Under the pieces are notes generated by a model that saw nothing but the letters and a program-made list of their open reading frames with translations, did not search any database and had not been told where the DNA came from. Of a stretch of 64,000 nt of DNA, positions 24,641-34,921 are shown one piece after another (positions within the stretch are counted from its first letter, which is position 1; every line of letters begins with the position of its first letter). The stretch covers positions 30,419,496 to 30,483,495 of the forward strand of contig CM070900.1 in assembly GCA_036417435.1 (NCBI GenBank), given 5' to 3'. This stretch comes from Inia geoffrensis (taxonomy: Eukaryota > Chordata > Mammalia > Artiodactyla > Iniidae). The position numbers and the translations under genes were made by a program.

Positions 24641-26385
24641 AAAGTTGTGATTTTGTTCAGCTTGAAGTCAAATAATTTCCAAAATTGGTAAAGCTGAAGT
24701 CATCATTAGCCACAGATGCATAACCAGAGGGAATGTTTCTAAAGATAGATCAGCAGGAATCCTGATCAACGTAAATCCTTTGCATGGGTTTCAGAAAGAT
24801 AGAGGTTATCTTGTTCTAAATGGTACACGTTAATCACATAGTCCTGGAGATAAACTGGCCATTGGCTAAGGCTTGGAATGATATTTTTCATGACAGGCTT
24901 TGAGCTGTGTCCAGAATTTCGGTGTGACTGGACAAATCCCGTGCCAAAGGATCACAGGAGCATTCCATTCTCATTATAACACTAGTTTGAGGAAATCAGT
25001 GGGAGGAAAACACACTGTGTTTAGAGGGTGGGAAAAAAAAGCCTGCAAACAAATAAATATGTATAGTGATATAAAAGCCCTGCATGTACAGCACACGTTC
25101 TTGCCTTTGGAATTACACAGCCTGCTTCCTGCACCTAACTGTTGGCATGCAGCAAATGTAAAATATTAGCGATAATAATTACACTCTGCATATGCTTAAT
25201 GTCTATCAATAAGGCTATGGCTCTTAAATTCCCTTAAGCTTCTTTCCATTAGAAGCAGTAAATTAAATATATATATTCAAACCAATTAAATGCTGCTAAC
25301 AGCTTTTGTAATTTGTAAACACTTGCATAAACATGAGCTTTATCAATTGCTTAATTAATCTGAAATGCCAACTTAAAAAGTGAAGTAATGAACAATAAGC
25401 ATATTACCACCTTAGGATATTATCCCATCTAGGTGTTTTTACAAAAAGTTTAAAGATATGCTTTCTGTATATACTAGCTAAAGTTGTGAAAAATCAATCA
25501 GCTCTTAGGGATTAAGGATAGTTTGGAGCTGACCAAGGTTGGTTAGCTTTCTGAATAAACTATTTAATGAAAAAGAAAATCTCATAGGCTTTTAATAAGC
25601 AAGTAGCTTTTAAGTCAATGAAAGTGAGGTCTGGATTTTATGCATTTGAGTTTTCACTTATTGCAATATAGTCAACTATTTTGCTATAATTTAAATAGCG
25701 AATGAAATTAATTTCCAGGACTCTATAACTTTTTAAACTTAGGGTTTATATTAGCCCTTGTTTTTAATCTATTAGCAAATATTCCATTAAAGTTTTTTTC
25801 TATAATGACTATTTTAGACAATTTTGATATGGATATTGTGTATGATACATAAAAGGTAGGTTTTGACAAATTCATCTTTTATTTCCTCTCATTGCACATA
25901 TTAAGCGTTCAAAAACCCTCAAGATAACTGCTATACAAATGAACAACTGTATAAATATGAGAGCTACCGTCAAATGAGGAAAAAGGGCAACCTCTCCTGT
26001 GTAACTCTTACTTGTTAAGTGGAAGTTGTAAATGACTGAAACAGTCCCTAATATCTGTGAGACTCTTCAATTTTGTTACGCAGATCATGAAGAATCCCTA
26101 AAATAACATTAGCCAAAGGATTATACCAGTTTAAAGCTATAAGTGGACTTAGAAATAAATTCTCCAAACCCACCCATTTTATAGAATGTGAAACTAAGCC
26201 CCAGAGATAATGACATAGAGTGATTCATGATAGAGGTGATCAAGAAATCTCTTGCATCACCATTGCCAAGCCACTGATGCCTCTTTCATCCCTTAAAACA
26301 TGCTTCTATCCTGAGATACAGATAACCATCCTGCTGGGGCAGTGTTTTGGCATTTATTCTTCTTCCTAATAGTAGTACGGCATAG
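24641..26385. other. AT-rich repeat-poor block with many TAAT cores
   Basis: No gene or repeat was recognised. The part at about 25170-25760 is rich in homeodomain-like cores (for example ccaattaaatgctgc near 25281 and gcttaattaatctg near 25350). It could be non-coding regulatory DNA. AT-rich DNA also produces such cores by chance. Confidence 0.5.
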
Positions 26386-26860
26386 ACCAATCTTTCCAGC
26401 CCACTGATGAGAATGCTATGTAGGACAGAATTAGAAGCCTCACAGAAATGGAGGTAGATTACATCTATTGCTTCCCCTTTATCTCTTGGCCTGCCACTCT
26501 ATCATAGAAGGAAATTAAGTTGGTCTGGCATGATTCACTCTTCACAAAACCTAGCTTGCTACTCAGAATTCTGATCCTCTCCAGGGGATTGTAATATGGT
26601 TTTTTTAAAAATATTTTTTCTAGTATCTTCTTGATTGTTACAGCCAAGTTGACCATTCTATAATAAGCTGGGAAGAGCCTTTCCAAATATCTGTGTTTTT
26701 AAGGGAAGATCTAAATATGCTCTTTTCTTTTAGAACCTTTCTTTGCCTTTTAAAAGTTCTAGCAATTAATAGGGCATTCTGCAGAACTATGTACCAATCT
26801 CTGAGTATGTAGATCTCATGTCATCAGACCCTGCTGATTTCAAATATGCAATGATTTGTA
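26386..26860 (-). pseudogene. L3/CR1-type LINE reverse transcriptase relic
   Basis: Read on the minus strand, this is a piece of the reverse transcriptase of an L3/CR1-clade LINE, an ancient non-L1 family. The frame at 26465-26686 contains LGFVKSESCQTNLISFYDRV, close to the CR1-type 'QHGF.KG.SCLTNL..FYD.V' block. Past a stop and frameshift near 26465 the next block reads as IDVIYLHFCEAS, where the family has 'VDVVYLDF.KAFD'. The usual metal-binding aspartate of YLDF is therefore histidine here. Upstream blocks (fragments around IRILSSKLG and ILEKIF) fit the same protein. The fragment is about 470 bp, broken and non-functional. Its recognisable state is notable for so old a family and may reflect chance or exaptation. 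Edges are approximate. Confidence 0.7.
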
Positions 26861-27595
26861 AAGTATCTTCAAGTATTTTCTGCCTTTTCATTCTTTGGCT
26901 TCTTCCTTTATCTCTCATCTTGACTTTCTGGGAAGCACTCCTGACTTTCTTCCTCAAGATAAACTTTTTCTTGAAGACATAAGTAAAAATCTAAAAATAA
27001 TGAAATCTCTGCAGTTTTTGGTTTTTCCTCATTTGTCTGTCATCGGATTTCTCTACTTTCCTATTCGCATCTGACATTTTCCTTGATTCCGTATTGCTTC
27101 ATATAACTGAGGAATCATTCTTCATTATCTCTTCTACATTTTTTTTTTCAACATCTTTATTGGAATAAAATTGCTTTACAATGCTGTCTTAGTTTCCGCT
27201 GTAAAACAAAGTGAATCAGTTATATGTATAAATATGTCCCCATATCTCCTCCCTCTTGCATCTCCCTCCCACCCACACTATCCCACCCCTCTAGGTGGTC
27301 ATAAAGCACTGAGCTGATCTCCCTGTGCTATGCGGCTGCTTCCCACTAGCTATCTAATTTTACATTTAGTAGTGTATATACGTCAATGCTACTCTCTCAC
27401 TTCATCCCAGCTTACCGTTCCCCCTCCCCAAGACCTCAAGTCCATATTCTACATCTGCGTCTTTATTCCTGTCTTGCCTCTAGGTTCATCAGAACCATTT
27501 TTTCTCTTTTAGGCTCTCTATATATGTGTAAGCATACTGTATTTGTTTTTCTCTTTCTGACTTACTTCACTCTGTATGACAGACTCTAGGTCCAT

Positions 27596-27995
27596 CTACC
27601 TCACTAGAAATAACTCAGTTTCATTTCTTTTTATGGCTGAGTAATATTCCATTGTATATATGTGCCACATCTTCTTAATCCATTCATCTGTTGATTGACA
27701 CTTAGGCTGCTTCCATGTCCTGGCTATTGTAAATACAGCTGCAATGAACATTGTGGTACATGACTCTTCTTGAATTATGGTTTTCTCAGGGTATATGACC
27801 AGTAGTGGGATTGCTGAGTTGTATGGTAGTTCTATTTTTAGTTTCTTAAGGAACATCCATACTGTTCTCCATAGTGGTTGTATCAATTTACATTCCCATT
27901 AACAGTGCAAGAGGGTTCCCTTTTCTCCACACCCTCGCCAGCATTTATTGTTTGTAGATTTTTTGCATGGCCATTCTGACTGGTGTGAGGTGATA
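27596..27995 (-). pseudogene. L1 ORF2 C-terminal fragment
   Basis: Minus-strand frames at 27883-28004 ([20 protein letters not shown], a mutated form of the region before the cysteine-rich segment) and 27596-27886 (CTTMFIAAVFTIARTWKQP and HIYTMEYYSAIKRNETELF) are the end of L1 ORF2p. A frameshift separates them, and the cysteine-rich block is degraded ([13 protein letters not shown]). The natural end of the protein runs slightly beyond, into the 3' UTR side. The adjacent SINE cuts this fragment from the rest of ORF2. Confidence 0.85.
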
Positions 27996-28002
27996 CCTCA
28001 TT

Positions 28003-28143
28003 GTTTTTTTTCTGTTTGTTTTGTTTTGTTTTGTTTTTTGCGGTACGCGGGCCTCTCACTGTTGTGGCCTGTCCCGTTGTGGAGCACAGGCTCCGGACGT
28101 GCAGGCTCAGTGGCCATGGCTCACAGGCCCAGCCACTCTGCGG
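28003..28143 (-). mobile_element. Headless CHR-type SINE at L1 deletion junction
   Basis: A T-rich tail at 28003-28040 with TTTTG units is followed by the reversed CHR body (cggtacgcgggcctctcac through ccatggctcacaggcccagcc) up to 'ctctgcgg' at about 28143. There the sequence jumps straight into L1 ORF2 ('tgtgaagccatctggtcctg'). The reversed tRNA-like head, with 'gcgccaccagggaagccc' and both promoter boxes, is missing. The SINE must have lost its head together with the neighbouring L1 sequence, or it inserted in truncated form at the break. Confidence 0.9.
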
Positions 28144-28277
28144 CTCTGTGAAGCCATCTGGTCCTGGGCTTTTGTTTGTTGGAAGATTTTTAATCAGAGT
28201 TTCAATTTCAGTGCTTGTGATTGGTCTCTTCATATTTTCTATTTCTTCCTGGTTCAGTCTCAGAAGGTTGTGCATTT

Positions 28278-28523
28278 CTAAGAATTTGTCCATTTCTTCC
28301 AGGTTGCCCATTTTATTGGCATTAGTTGCTTGTAGTAATCCCTCATGATTCTTTGTATTTCTCCAGTGTCAGTTGTTACTTCTCCTTTCTCATTTCTAAT
28401 TTTGTTGATTTGAGTCTTCTCCCTTGTTTTCTTGATGAGTCTGGCTAATGGTTTATCAATTTTGTTTATCTTCTCCAAGAACCAGCTTTTAGTTTTATTG
28501 ATCTTTGCTATTGTTTCCTTCAT
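28278..28523 (-). pseudogene. L1 ORF2 linker fragment before the RT domain
   Basis: The minus-strand frame contains [40 protein letters not shown] and [20 protein letters not shown], matching the region between endonuclease and reverse transcriptase of L1 ORF2p. The copy at 43028-43571 has the same blocks ([20 protein letters not shown] and QSIIRDYYEQLYANKMDN). The frame breaks at both ends, and the region after it reaches only SPGPDGFT before the deletion junction. Confidence 0.85.
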
Positions 28524-28851
28524 TTCTTTATGATTTCTTTCCTTCTGCTAACTTTGGGGTTTTTCTGTTCTTCTTTCTCTAATTGCTTTTTAAGTGTAAG
28601 GCTAGGTTGTTTATCTGAGATGTTTCTTGTTTCTTGAGGTAGGATTGTATTGCTATAAACTTCCCTCTTAGAACTACTTTTGCTGCATCCCATACGTTTT
28701 CAGCTGTCGTGTTTTCATTGTCATTTGTTTCTGGGTATTTTTTGATTTCCTCTTTCATTTTTTCAGTGATCTCTTGGTTATTCAGTAGTGTACTGTTTAG
28801 CCTCCATGTGTGTGTATTTTTTGTAACTTTTTTCCTGTAACTGATATCTAG

Positions 28852-29550
28852 TCACATAGCATTGTGGTCAGAAAAGATACTTGATATGATTTCAATTTTC
28901 TTAAATTTACCAAGGCTTGATTTGTGACCCATGATATGATCTATCCTGGAGAATGTTCCATAACCACTTGAGAAGAAAGTGTATTCTGTTCTTTCTGAAT
29001 GGAATGTCCTATAAATATCAATTAAGTCCAACTTGTTTAATGTGTTATTTAAAGCTTGTGTTTCCTTATGTATTTTCATTTTCGATGATCTGTCCATTGG
29101 TGAAATTGGGGTGTTAAAGTCCCTTACTATGACTGTGTTACTGTCAATTTCCCCTTTTATGGCTGTTAGCATTTGCCTTATGTATTGAGATGCTCCTATG
29201 TTGGGTGCATACATAATTACAACTGTTATAAATTCTCCTTGGATTGACCCCTTGATCATTATGTAGTGTCCTTCTTTGTCTCTTGTAATAGTCCTTATTT
29301 TAAAGTCTATTTTGTCCGATATGAGAATTGCTACTCCAACTTTCTTTCGAATTTCATTTGTTTGGAATATCTTTTTCCATCCGCTCACTTTCAGTCTGTA
29401 TGTGCCCCTAGGTCTGAACTGGGTCTCTTGTAGACAGCATATACACTGGTCCTGTTTTTGTATCCATTCAGCCAGTCTATATCTTTTGGTTGGAGCATTT
29501 AATCCATTTACCTTTAAGGTAATTATCAGTATGTATGTTCCCATTACCAT
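28852..29550 (-). pseudogene. L1 ORF2 endonuclease domain, open over 232 residues
   Basis: This frame encodes the apurinic/apyrimidinic-type endonuclease domain of L1 ORF2p, which in active elements nicks genomic target DNA. Residues expected for catalysis or binding are in place: N15 in LKVNGLN, E42 in QETQ, Y114 in MYAPN, D144 and N146 in DFN, D204 in SRIDH, and D228-H229 in SDHN. The usual G of GDFN is R here (RDFN). The frame stops right after SDHNAM, where an AGA-type codon in related copies appears as TGA. The rest of ORF2 continues in broken frames and lacks the reverse transcriptase core, so the element is dead although this domain reads cleanly. Confidence 0.9.
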
Positions 29551-29559
29551 TTTCTTAAC

Positions 29560-30490
29560 TGTTTTGAGTTTGTTTTTGTTTGTCTTTTCCTTCTCTTGTG
29601 TTTCCTGCCTAGAGAAGTTCCTTTAACATTGTTGAAAAGCTGGTTTGGTTGTGCTGAATTCTCTTAACTTTTGCTTCTCTGTAAAGGTTTTAATTTTTCC
29701 ATCGAATCTGAATGAGATCCTTGCTGGGTAGAGTCATCTTGGTTGTAGGTTTTTCCATTTCATCACTTTAAATATGTCCTGCCACTCCCTTCTGACTTGC
29801 AGAGTTTCTGCTGAAATATCAGCTCTTAACCTTATGGGGATTCCCTTGTAAGTTATTTGTTGCTTTTCCCTTGTTGCTTTTAATACTTTTTTCTTTGTAT
29901 TTAATTTTTGATAGTTTGATTAATATGTGTCTTGGTGTTTTTCACCTTAGATTTATCCTGTATGGGACTCTCTGTGCTTCCTGGAGTTGATTGACTATTT
30001 CTGTTCCCATGTTAGGGAAGTTTTTGACTATAATCTCTTCAAATATTTTCTCAGACCCTTTCTTTTTCTCTTCTTCTTCTGGGACCCCTCTAATTTGAAT
30101 GTTGGTGTGTTTAATGTTGTCCCAGAGGTCTCTTAGAATGTCCTCAATTCTCTTCATTCTTATTTCTTTATTCTGCTCTGTGGTAGTTATTTCCACTGTT
30201 TTATCTTGCAGATCGCTTATCCATTCTTCTGCCTCAGTTACTCTGCTATTGATTCCTTGCAGAGAATTTTAAATTTCTTTTATTGTGGTGTTCATCATTG
30301 TTTGTTTGCTCTCTATTTCTTCTAGGTCCTTGTTAAACATTTCTTGTATTTTCTCCATTCTATTTCTGAGATTTTGGATCATCTTTACTATCATTACTCT
30401 GAATCCTTTCTCAGGTAGACTGCCTATTTCCTCTTCATTTGTTTGGTCTCGTGGGTTTTTACCTTGCTGCTTCATCTGCTGCATATTTCT
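29560..30490 (-). pseudogene. L1 ORF1 remnant
   Basis: ORF1p is the RNA-binding coiled-coil chaperone of L1. The minus-strand frame at 30269-30484 carries the N-terminal/coiled-coil part (IGSLPEKGFRVMIVKMIQNL, FNKDLEEIESKQ). The frame at 29942-30196 carries the start of the RNA-recognition domain (WDNIKHTNIQIRGVPEEEEK, FPNMGTEIVNQLQEAQRVP). Stops and frameshifts separate them and continue through the C-terminal domain to about 29560. No complete ORF1 frame survives. Confidence 0.8.
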
Positions 30491-30499
30491 CTTTCTTCA

Positions 30500-31090
30500 C
30501 ATTTTGCTTAACTTACTATGTTTGTGGTCTCCTCTTCACGGGCTGCATGTTTGGTAGTTCCTGTTGTTTTTGGTCTCTGCCCACCTTGGGTAGGGTCGTT
30601 TCAGTGGCTTGTGTAGGCTTCCCGGTAAAGGGGCCTGGTGCCCGTGTTCTGTTGGTTGGGGCTGGATCTTGTCTTTCTGGTGGGCAGGCCTGTGTCTGGT
30701 GGTGTGTTTTGGGGTGTCTGTGAACTTACTATGATTTTAGTCAGCTTCTCTGCTAATGGATGGGGTTGTGTTCCTGTCTTGCTAGTTGTTTGGTATGCGG
30801 CATCCAGCCGTGGAGCTTGCTGGCCGTTGGGTGGACCTGGGTCTTAGTGTTGAGATGGAGATCTTAAGGAGAGGTCTCGCTGATTGATATTACATGGGAC
30901 CGGGAGGTCTCTGGTGGTCCAATGTCCTGAACTCGGCTCTCCCACCTCAGAGGCTCAGGCCTGATGCCAGGCCGGAGCACCAAGACCTTGTCTGCCACAA
31001 GGCTGCCTTGAATCAGGTGTACTTTGTCCAGATGTTCTCCGCTCCACAGTGCTCTCTCAGGGCTGCCTCCTTGAAGTGGCTCCCGCTGTG
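30500..31090 (-). other. Probable L1 5' UTR
   Basis: This block precedes ORF1 in the minus direction and is richer in G+C than its surroundings, as L1 5' UTRs often are. It has landmarks such as 'gtggtccaatgtcctgaactcgg' and 'aggccggagcaccaagaccttg'. L1 5' UTRs carry the internal promoter; no specific factor site is claimed. Most L1 copies are 5'-truncated, so a retained 5' UTR suggests that this was a near full-length insertion before the internal deletion. The outer edge is uncertain, between about 31080 and 31190. Confidence 0.6.
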
Positions 31091-31394
31091 AAAACTGGGG
31101 AAAATGCACATCCCAAAGACGAAGGAGGAGGTGAGGAGCCTCAACCGCAGAATCTAGTTTGAGGGTCAAGTGGAAGTCACATCCTCTCCATGACCTCCTC
31201 TGACCGCTTTTGTGGGCTTCTGTAGACTGGAATCACTTTCTATTCACTTTAAAAAAAAAAATTTACTCTTATGTGCGGAGATTCTCACCTCCTGTTATTA
31301 AAGAACAGCCTGAGCATGTTATCCTTTCTACTATGATAGCTATTTGGTAACAATTCTGACCATAGTGTTGTCCTACAGGCACAGGGGTGGTACC

Positions 31395-31760
31395 AAGACT
31401 TCATTCATTGATTCATTGATTCAACAATCATCACTGAGCACTTACTGGCATGTGCCGGGCACTGATGTAGGTGCAGGCGATGCTACTGTGAAATGAACAA
31501 GGCTACTGTTCTCATGGAGCTTATTTTCTAGTGAAAGATACAGAAAAATATATGTAAAAAACAATATAATTTCACTAAGCTGCTATCACTGTGAAATAAA
31601 TAACTAAGAGTAACACTAGTGGATGTAGGTGGGGTGTGTGTGATCAAATGCATTTTAGCAGTGACTTCACTGATAAGGAGCTGGCTATTTGAAGAGTGTC
31701 TCAGGCAACAGAAGCCATCATGTGCAAAGAAAGCCTTGTGGAGGATGAGCACGAATGTGC
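31395..31760 (-). mobile_element. L2 LINE 3' fragment, reverse orientation
   Basis: 'ttcattgattcattgattcaacaatcatcactgagcactta', 'catgtgccgggcactgatgtaggtgcaggcg', 'tctcatggagcttattttctagtg' and 'caggcaacagaagccatcatgtgcaaag' follow the reverse complement of the L2 3' region closely. This is one of the clearer L2 copies in the window. Confidence 0.85.
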
Positions 31761-32171
31761 TGTGGGGCTTTGGTTCAGAGTCCAACTCAAGGATTACCTA
31801 TGCCATAAAAATGAAATATGCCTCATCCTTGCAGCCATTTCAGAGCATCCTTATTGGATTCTCTCTACCTCTGTGGACCATCTTCTCTTTTGGGTGCTGC
31901 ACATCTCAGGCACATCCACCTGGGATCTTTTTTGTGGTACCCCAGTGAGAAGTGTTTATTCACTCCCACTCAAGGCAAAAAGCAGCTGGCAGGAGTAATT
32001 CAGGAAATTTGGTGCTTCCTTCTACTTTTTTCTTTTTCTTTCTTGTAACATCAGAAAAATCACCTCACAAAATATAATCCCCAAATTTATCATAAGGAGA
32101 GGGATATCTCTAGATGAGCTGGACCAGGTAGCTCAGGGCTTCTCAAACTTTTCCCAACTTCTTTCAGTTAG

Positions 32172-32263
32172 CAGAGTGTTTCTCAACCTCAGCATTATTG
32201 ACAGTCTGGTTGGATATTTATTTTTTTGTTGGGGGGCTATCTTGTACCTTGTAGGATATTTAG
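32172..32263 (-). mobile_element. MER5A (hAT-Charlie) left part, split element
   Basis: 'cagagtgtttctcaacctcagc', 'attattgacagtctggttgg', 'ttgttggggggctatcttg' and 'taccttgtaggatatttag' match one half of the ~190-bp non-autonomous transposon MER5A in reverse orientation. The match stops at 32263 and resumes at 32773, so about 510 bp interrupts the element. Confidence 0.85.
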
Positions 32264-32772
32264 GAATGATAAGGAAGGAAAGAAGGAAGGAAGGAAGGAA
32301 AGAAGGAAGGCAGGAAGGAAGCAGGGAAAGGAAAGGAGAATGAAAGAAAGAAACAAAAAAAAAAAAGAAAAGGAGGGATGGAGGGAGGGAGCGGGGGAAG
32401 GAAGAAGGAAGGAGTAAAGAAAGGAAGAAGGAACAAGCCCTGGACATTAAGAATACCACCTCAGATGAGGTTATTCTGAGATCATGATAAAGGGAGACAA
32501 AGTAAGGCCATTCCTAATTTGGTCTAAGCACAGAAAAAAACAAGGTCACTCTACCATCTGCAAATACCAAATTCCCCTCTTCTGGCCAAAATGAATGACT
32601 GCTACTTCTTTACCAACTGCAGATTTATCCTCCCCATTAGTCTCCTCTCCCTCTAGATAAGAGTTATTGAGATAACCAATCACAGAATTGCCCCTACCTT
32701 CTGAAAGCATCCAATCAGAGTAAATCACTAAGGTGTGTTCCTGGTGGCCTTTGGCCGAAGGGCATTGACCAT
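32264..32772. other. Unidentified ~510-bp insert within MER5A
   Basis: The left third, about 32266-32433, is a nearly pure purine tract of GGAA/GAAA/GGGA units. The remainder, with 'cattcctaatttggtctaag', 'gaatgactgctacttcttt' and 'ataaccaatcacagaattgcc', looks like a separate element, possibly an LTR or non-autonomous transposon. I cannot name it and found no target-site duplication. The purine tract could be an expanded tail of the inserted element. Confidence 0.6.
32266..32433. repeat. Polypurine (GGAA/GAAA)n tract
   Basis: About 165 bp made almost only of A and G with rare T or C interruptions, including a 12-A run near 32355-32366. Such tracts can form intramolecular triplexes. Confidence 0.9.
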
Positions 32773-32900
32773 GCATCCCTGCCCTCTACCCACAAGACGC
32801 CAGTAGCACCCCACCCCCAGCTGTGACAACCATAAAAATGCCTCCAGACATTGCCAAACATTTATGGGGGGCAAAATCTCTTTTGGTTAAGAACCACTCA
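32773..32900 (-). mobile_element. MER5A (hAT-Charlie) right part, split element
   Basis: 'gcatccctgccctctacccac', 'gacgccagtagcaccccaccc', 'cagctgtgacaaccataaaaatg', 'cctccagacattgccaaac', 'ggggggcaaaatc' and 'ggttaagaaccactc' match the other half of MER5A. The terminal inverted repeats of the two halves still pair (cagagtgtttctcaac with gagtggttcttaac read in complement), confirming that this is one split element. Confidence 0.9.
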
Positions 32901-33972
32901 TGTAGCTGGGTCAACATCTTAAACTGAGGTCAGCCTTGCTATCGTGTATGTATACACACACAGTCAAGTTACTGAAGGTTTCAAGTTGGAGGATCCCCCT
33001 GCTCTTCTGAACCTCTCATTTTACTTTTCTCTTTTCCTTTTTATTTCCTCTTCTTTCTCCTCCTCAAACTCACTGTGAAATTACCCTGTTAGCCATTCAT
33101 CTTGTTTGAATCCTTGGTGTAGCATTTAAAGAAATTTCATTATGGTTTACTTCAGTAAAAACCACATGTAAAAGAAAAATAGGCCAATTTTTAGTTTCGG
33201 CTTTTAATAAAATCTGTTTTGCATGTATCCCAAGCCCTCTAGGCACCCTAGAGCTCTATAGCTGTTTTCTTATTTCTACTCAGTGGAGAGTCTCAAAAGC
33301 CAGGGAAGTTTCCATAGACTGCTGTGAGACGTTAGTCTTGTGTTTATTAATTTTTTGTATACATGCCCATAGGCCTTAGGGCAATGAGTTTATTTAAACA
33401 AATAGAAATAATACATAAATAACCACATTGTCCCCTAATTCATAGAGATAATTAGTATCATGGAATGGCAATGAAGTTTTGTAATTCCACCTCTGTACTG
33501 TAGGTACAGAAAAGTAAGAAATTCCATTCGCCAGCTAGGGTATTTATGATAGTTAAGCACAATGATGTGGAATAAATCATATTTATTCACTTGGAGAGTG
33601 GTTCTAATCACCCTCAGTCTCCCTAGTTTTCCATTTTTTGTATCATTAGGATTAGTTTGTAGGAAGCCAAGGAAATTCACCCTAGCAAAATTAAGGAAAA
33701 ATGGAATTCATTGGAAAGATATGGGAGCTCACAGAAATAAATGAAGAATAAAGAATACGACAAGGAATCTAATGAATAACAGGGAAAGTAGCTTGAGAGA
33801 ATTTTTATAACAGGAATTCTATAATAGTCTCTTTCAGATGCTACCACTGAAATGAATATGCTCAACTTTTTCAGTCTTTGGATCTTTCTTCTCAGGTATA
33901 AATTTGTAGAATAAAGCACAATTGGCTTTGCCTGGGTAACAGGACAGGTCTTAGACTAGAGAGAGCAGGGCA
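32901..33972. other. Unique DNA, nothing classified
   Basis: No gene or repeat family was recognised. Frames are short and without resemblance. Confidence 0.55.
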
Positions 33973-34345
33973 TTTAAAAAAAAAAAAGTATTTTATTGAA
34001 GTATAGTTGATTTACAATGTTGTGTTAATGTCTGCTATACAGCAAAGTGATTCAGTTATATGTAACTATATTCTTTTCCATTATGGTTTATCATAGGATA
34101 TTGAAAATAGTTCCCTGTTCTATATGGTAGGACCTTGTTGTTTATCCATTCTATATATAATAGTTTGCATCTGCTAACCCCAAACTCCCAATCCATCCCT
34201 CCCCCACCACCCTCCTCCTTGGCAACCACAAATCTGTTCTCTATGTCTGTGAGTCTGTTTCATAGATAGGTTCCTTTGTGTCATATTTTAGAGTCCACAT
34301 AAAAAGTGATATAATATGGCATTTGTCTTTCTCTTTCCAGGGCAT
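33973..34345 (-). mobile_element. LINE-1 3' UTR fragment (artiodactyl type), reverse orientation
   Basis: 'attttattgaagtatagttgatttacaatgttgtg', 'gctatacagcaaagtgattcag', 'cctgttctatatggtagg' and 'aaccacaaatctgttctctatg' are typical of an artiodactyl L1 3' UTR in reverse complement. This type is different from the copies ending at 9610 and 27139. The run next to its 3' end is A on the plus strand where a minus-strand insertion should show T, so the tail seems altered or lost. Confidence 0.85.
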
Positions 34346-34396
34346 CTACATTAAAGTCCCCATGAGGCTATATTGAGTGAAAGAGTTTTACTTCTT

Positions 34397-34921
34397 GTGG
34401 TAGGTAGAATAATGGTTCTTCAAAGATTTCCATGACCCGAACCCAGTGTGTGTAAGCTTAAGTGTGTAAGGTTACATGACAAAGAGGTATTAAGATTGCA
34501 GATGGAATTAATTTTTCCAATTTCTGACCTTAAACTAAGGAGATTATCTTGAATTATCTCCATGGGCCCAAAGTAATAAGAAGGGTTCTTCAAAGCAGAA
34601 GGAGGCAAAAGGAGAGAATCAATTAGAGGAATAGGCGCCTATGAAAGAAAAGTACAGAGAAATGAAACACTGCTGGCTTTGAAGATGGAGAAAAGGAACA
34701 GAGGAACCAAGGAACAGAGGTGGCTTCTGGAAGCTGGAAAGGACAGAGATACAGATTCTCCCCCTAAAGTCTCTAGATAAGAATGTAACCTTGCTAGCAT
34801 CAATATTTTAACTCACTGACACCATTTCGGACTTTTGACCTCCAGAATGAAAAGATAATAAATTTGTATTGTTTAAGCCACTAAGTTTGCAGTTAAGGCA
34901 GCAGTAGAAAATTACTATAAT
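34397..34921 (+). mobile_element. MLT1-type MaLR solo LTR
   Basis: Landmarks in order are 'tgtggtaggtagaataatgg', 'attgcagatggaattaat', 'aggagattatcttgaattatc', 'atgggcccaaagtaataag', 'ctgctggctttgaagatgg', 'ggcttctggaagctgg', 'catttcggacttttgacctcc' and 'ataataaatttgtattgtttaag'. These match the MLT1 LTR of the ERVL-MaLR group nearly end to end, including its polyadenylation signal (AATAAA). No internal region is attached. Confidence 0.85.

Larger units (their letters stand above)
27139..31090 (-). mobile_element. LINE-1 with 5' UTR, ORF1 and endonuclease, but reverse transcriptase core deleted
   Basis: Read right to left, the order is a G/C-richer 5' UTR (about 30500-31090, right edge uncertain), ORF1 remnants (about 29560-30500), ORF2 endonuclease (28852-29550) and the start of the pre-RT region down to the SPGPDGFT motif (near 28150). 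Then comes an abrupt junction, and after it only the ORF2 C-terminus (from the [12 protein letters not shown] region near 27990), the 3' UTR and poly-T at 27139-27148. By comparison with L1 organisation, about 1.8-1.9 kb is missing, including the catalytic RT motifs. A headless CHR SINE sits exactly at the junction. No target-site duplication was found. Confidence 0.9.

Noticed and set aside
31619..31998. Frames of 100-109 codons on the plus strand
   Set aside because: They start within an L2 fragment read antisense and have no conserved domain.
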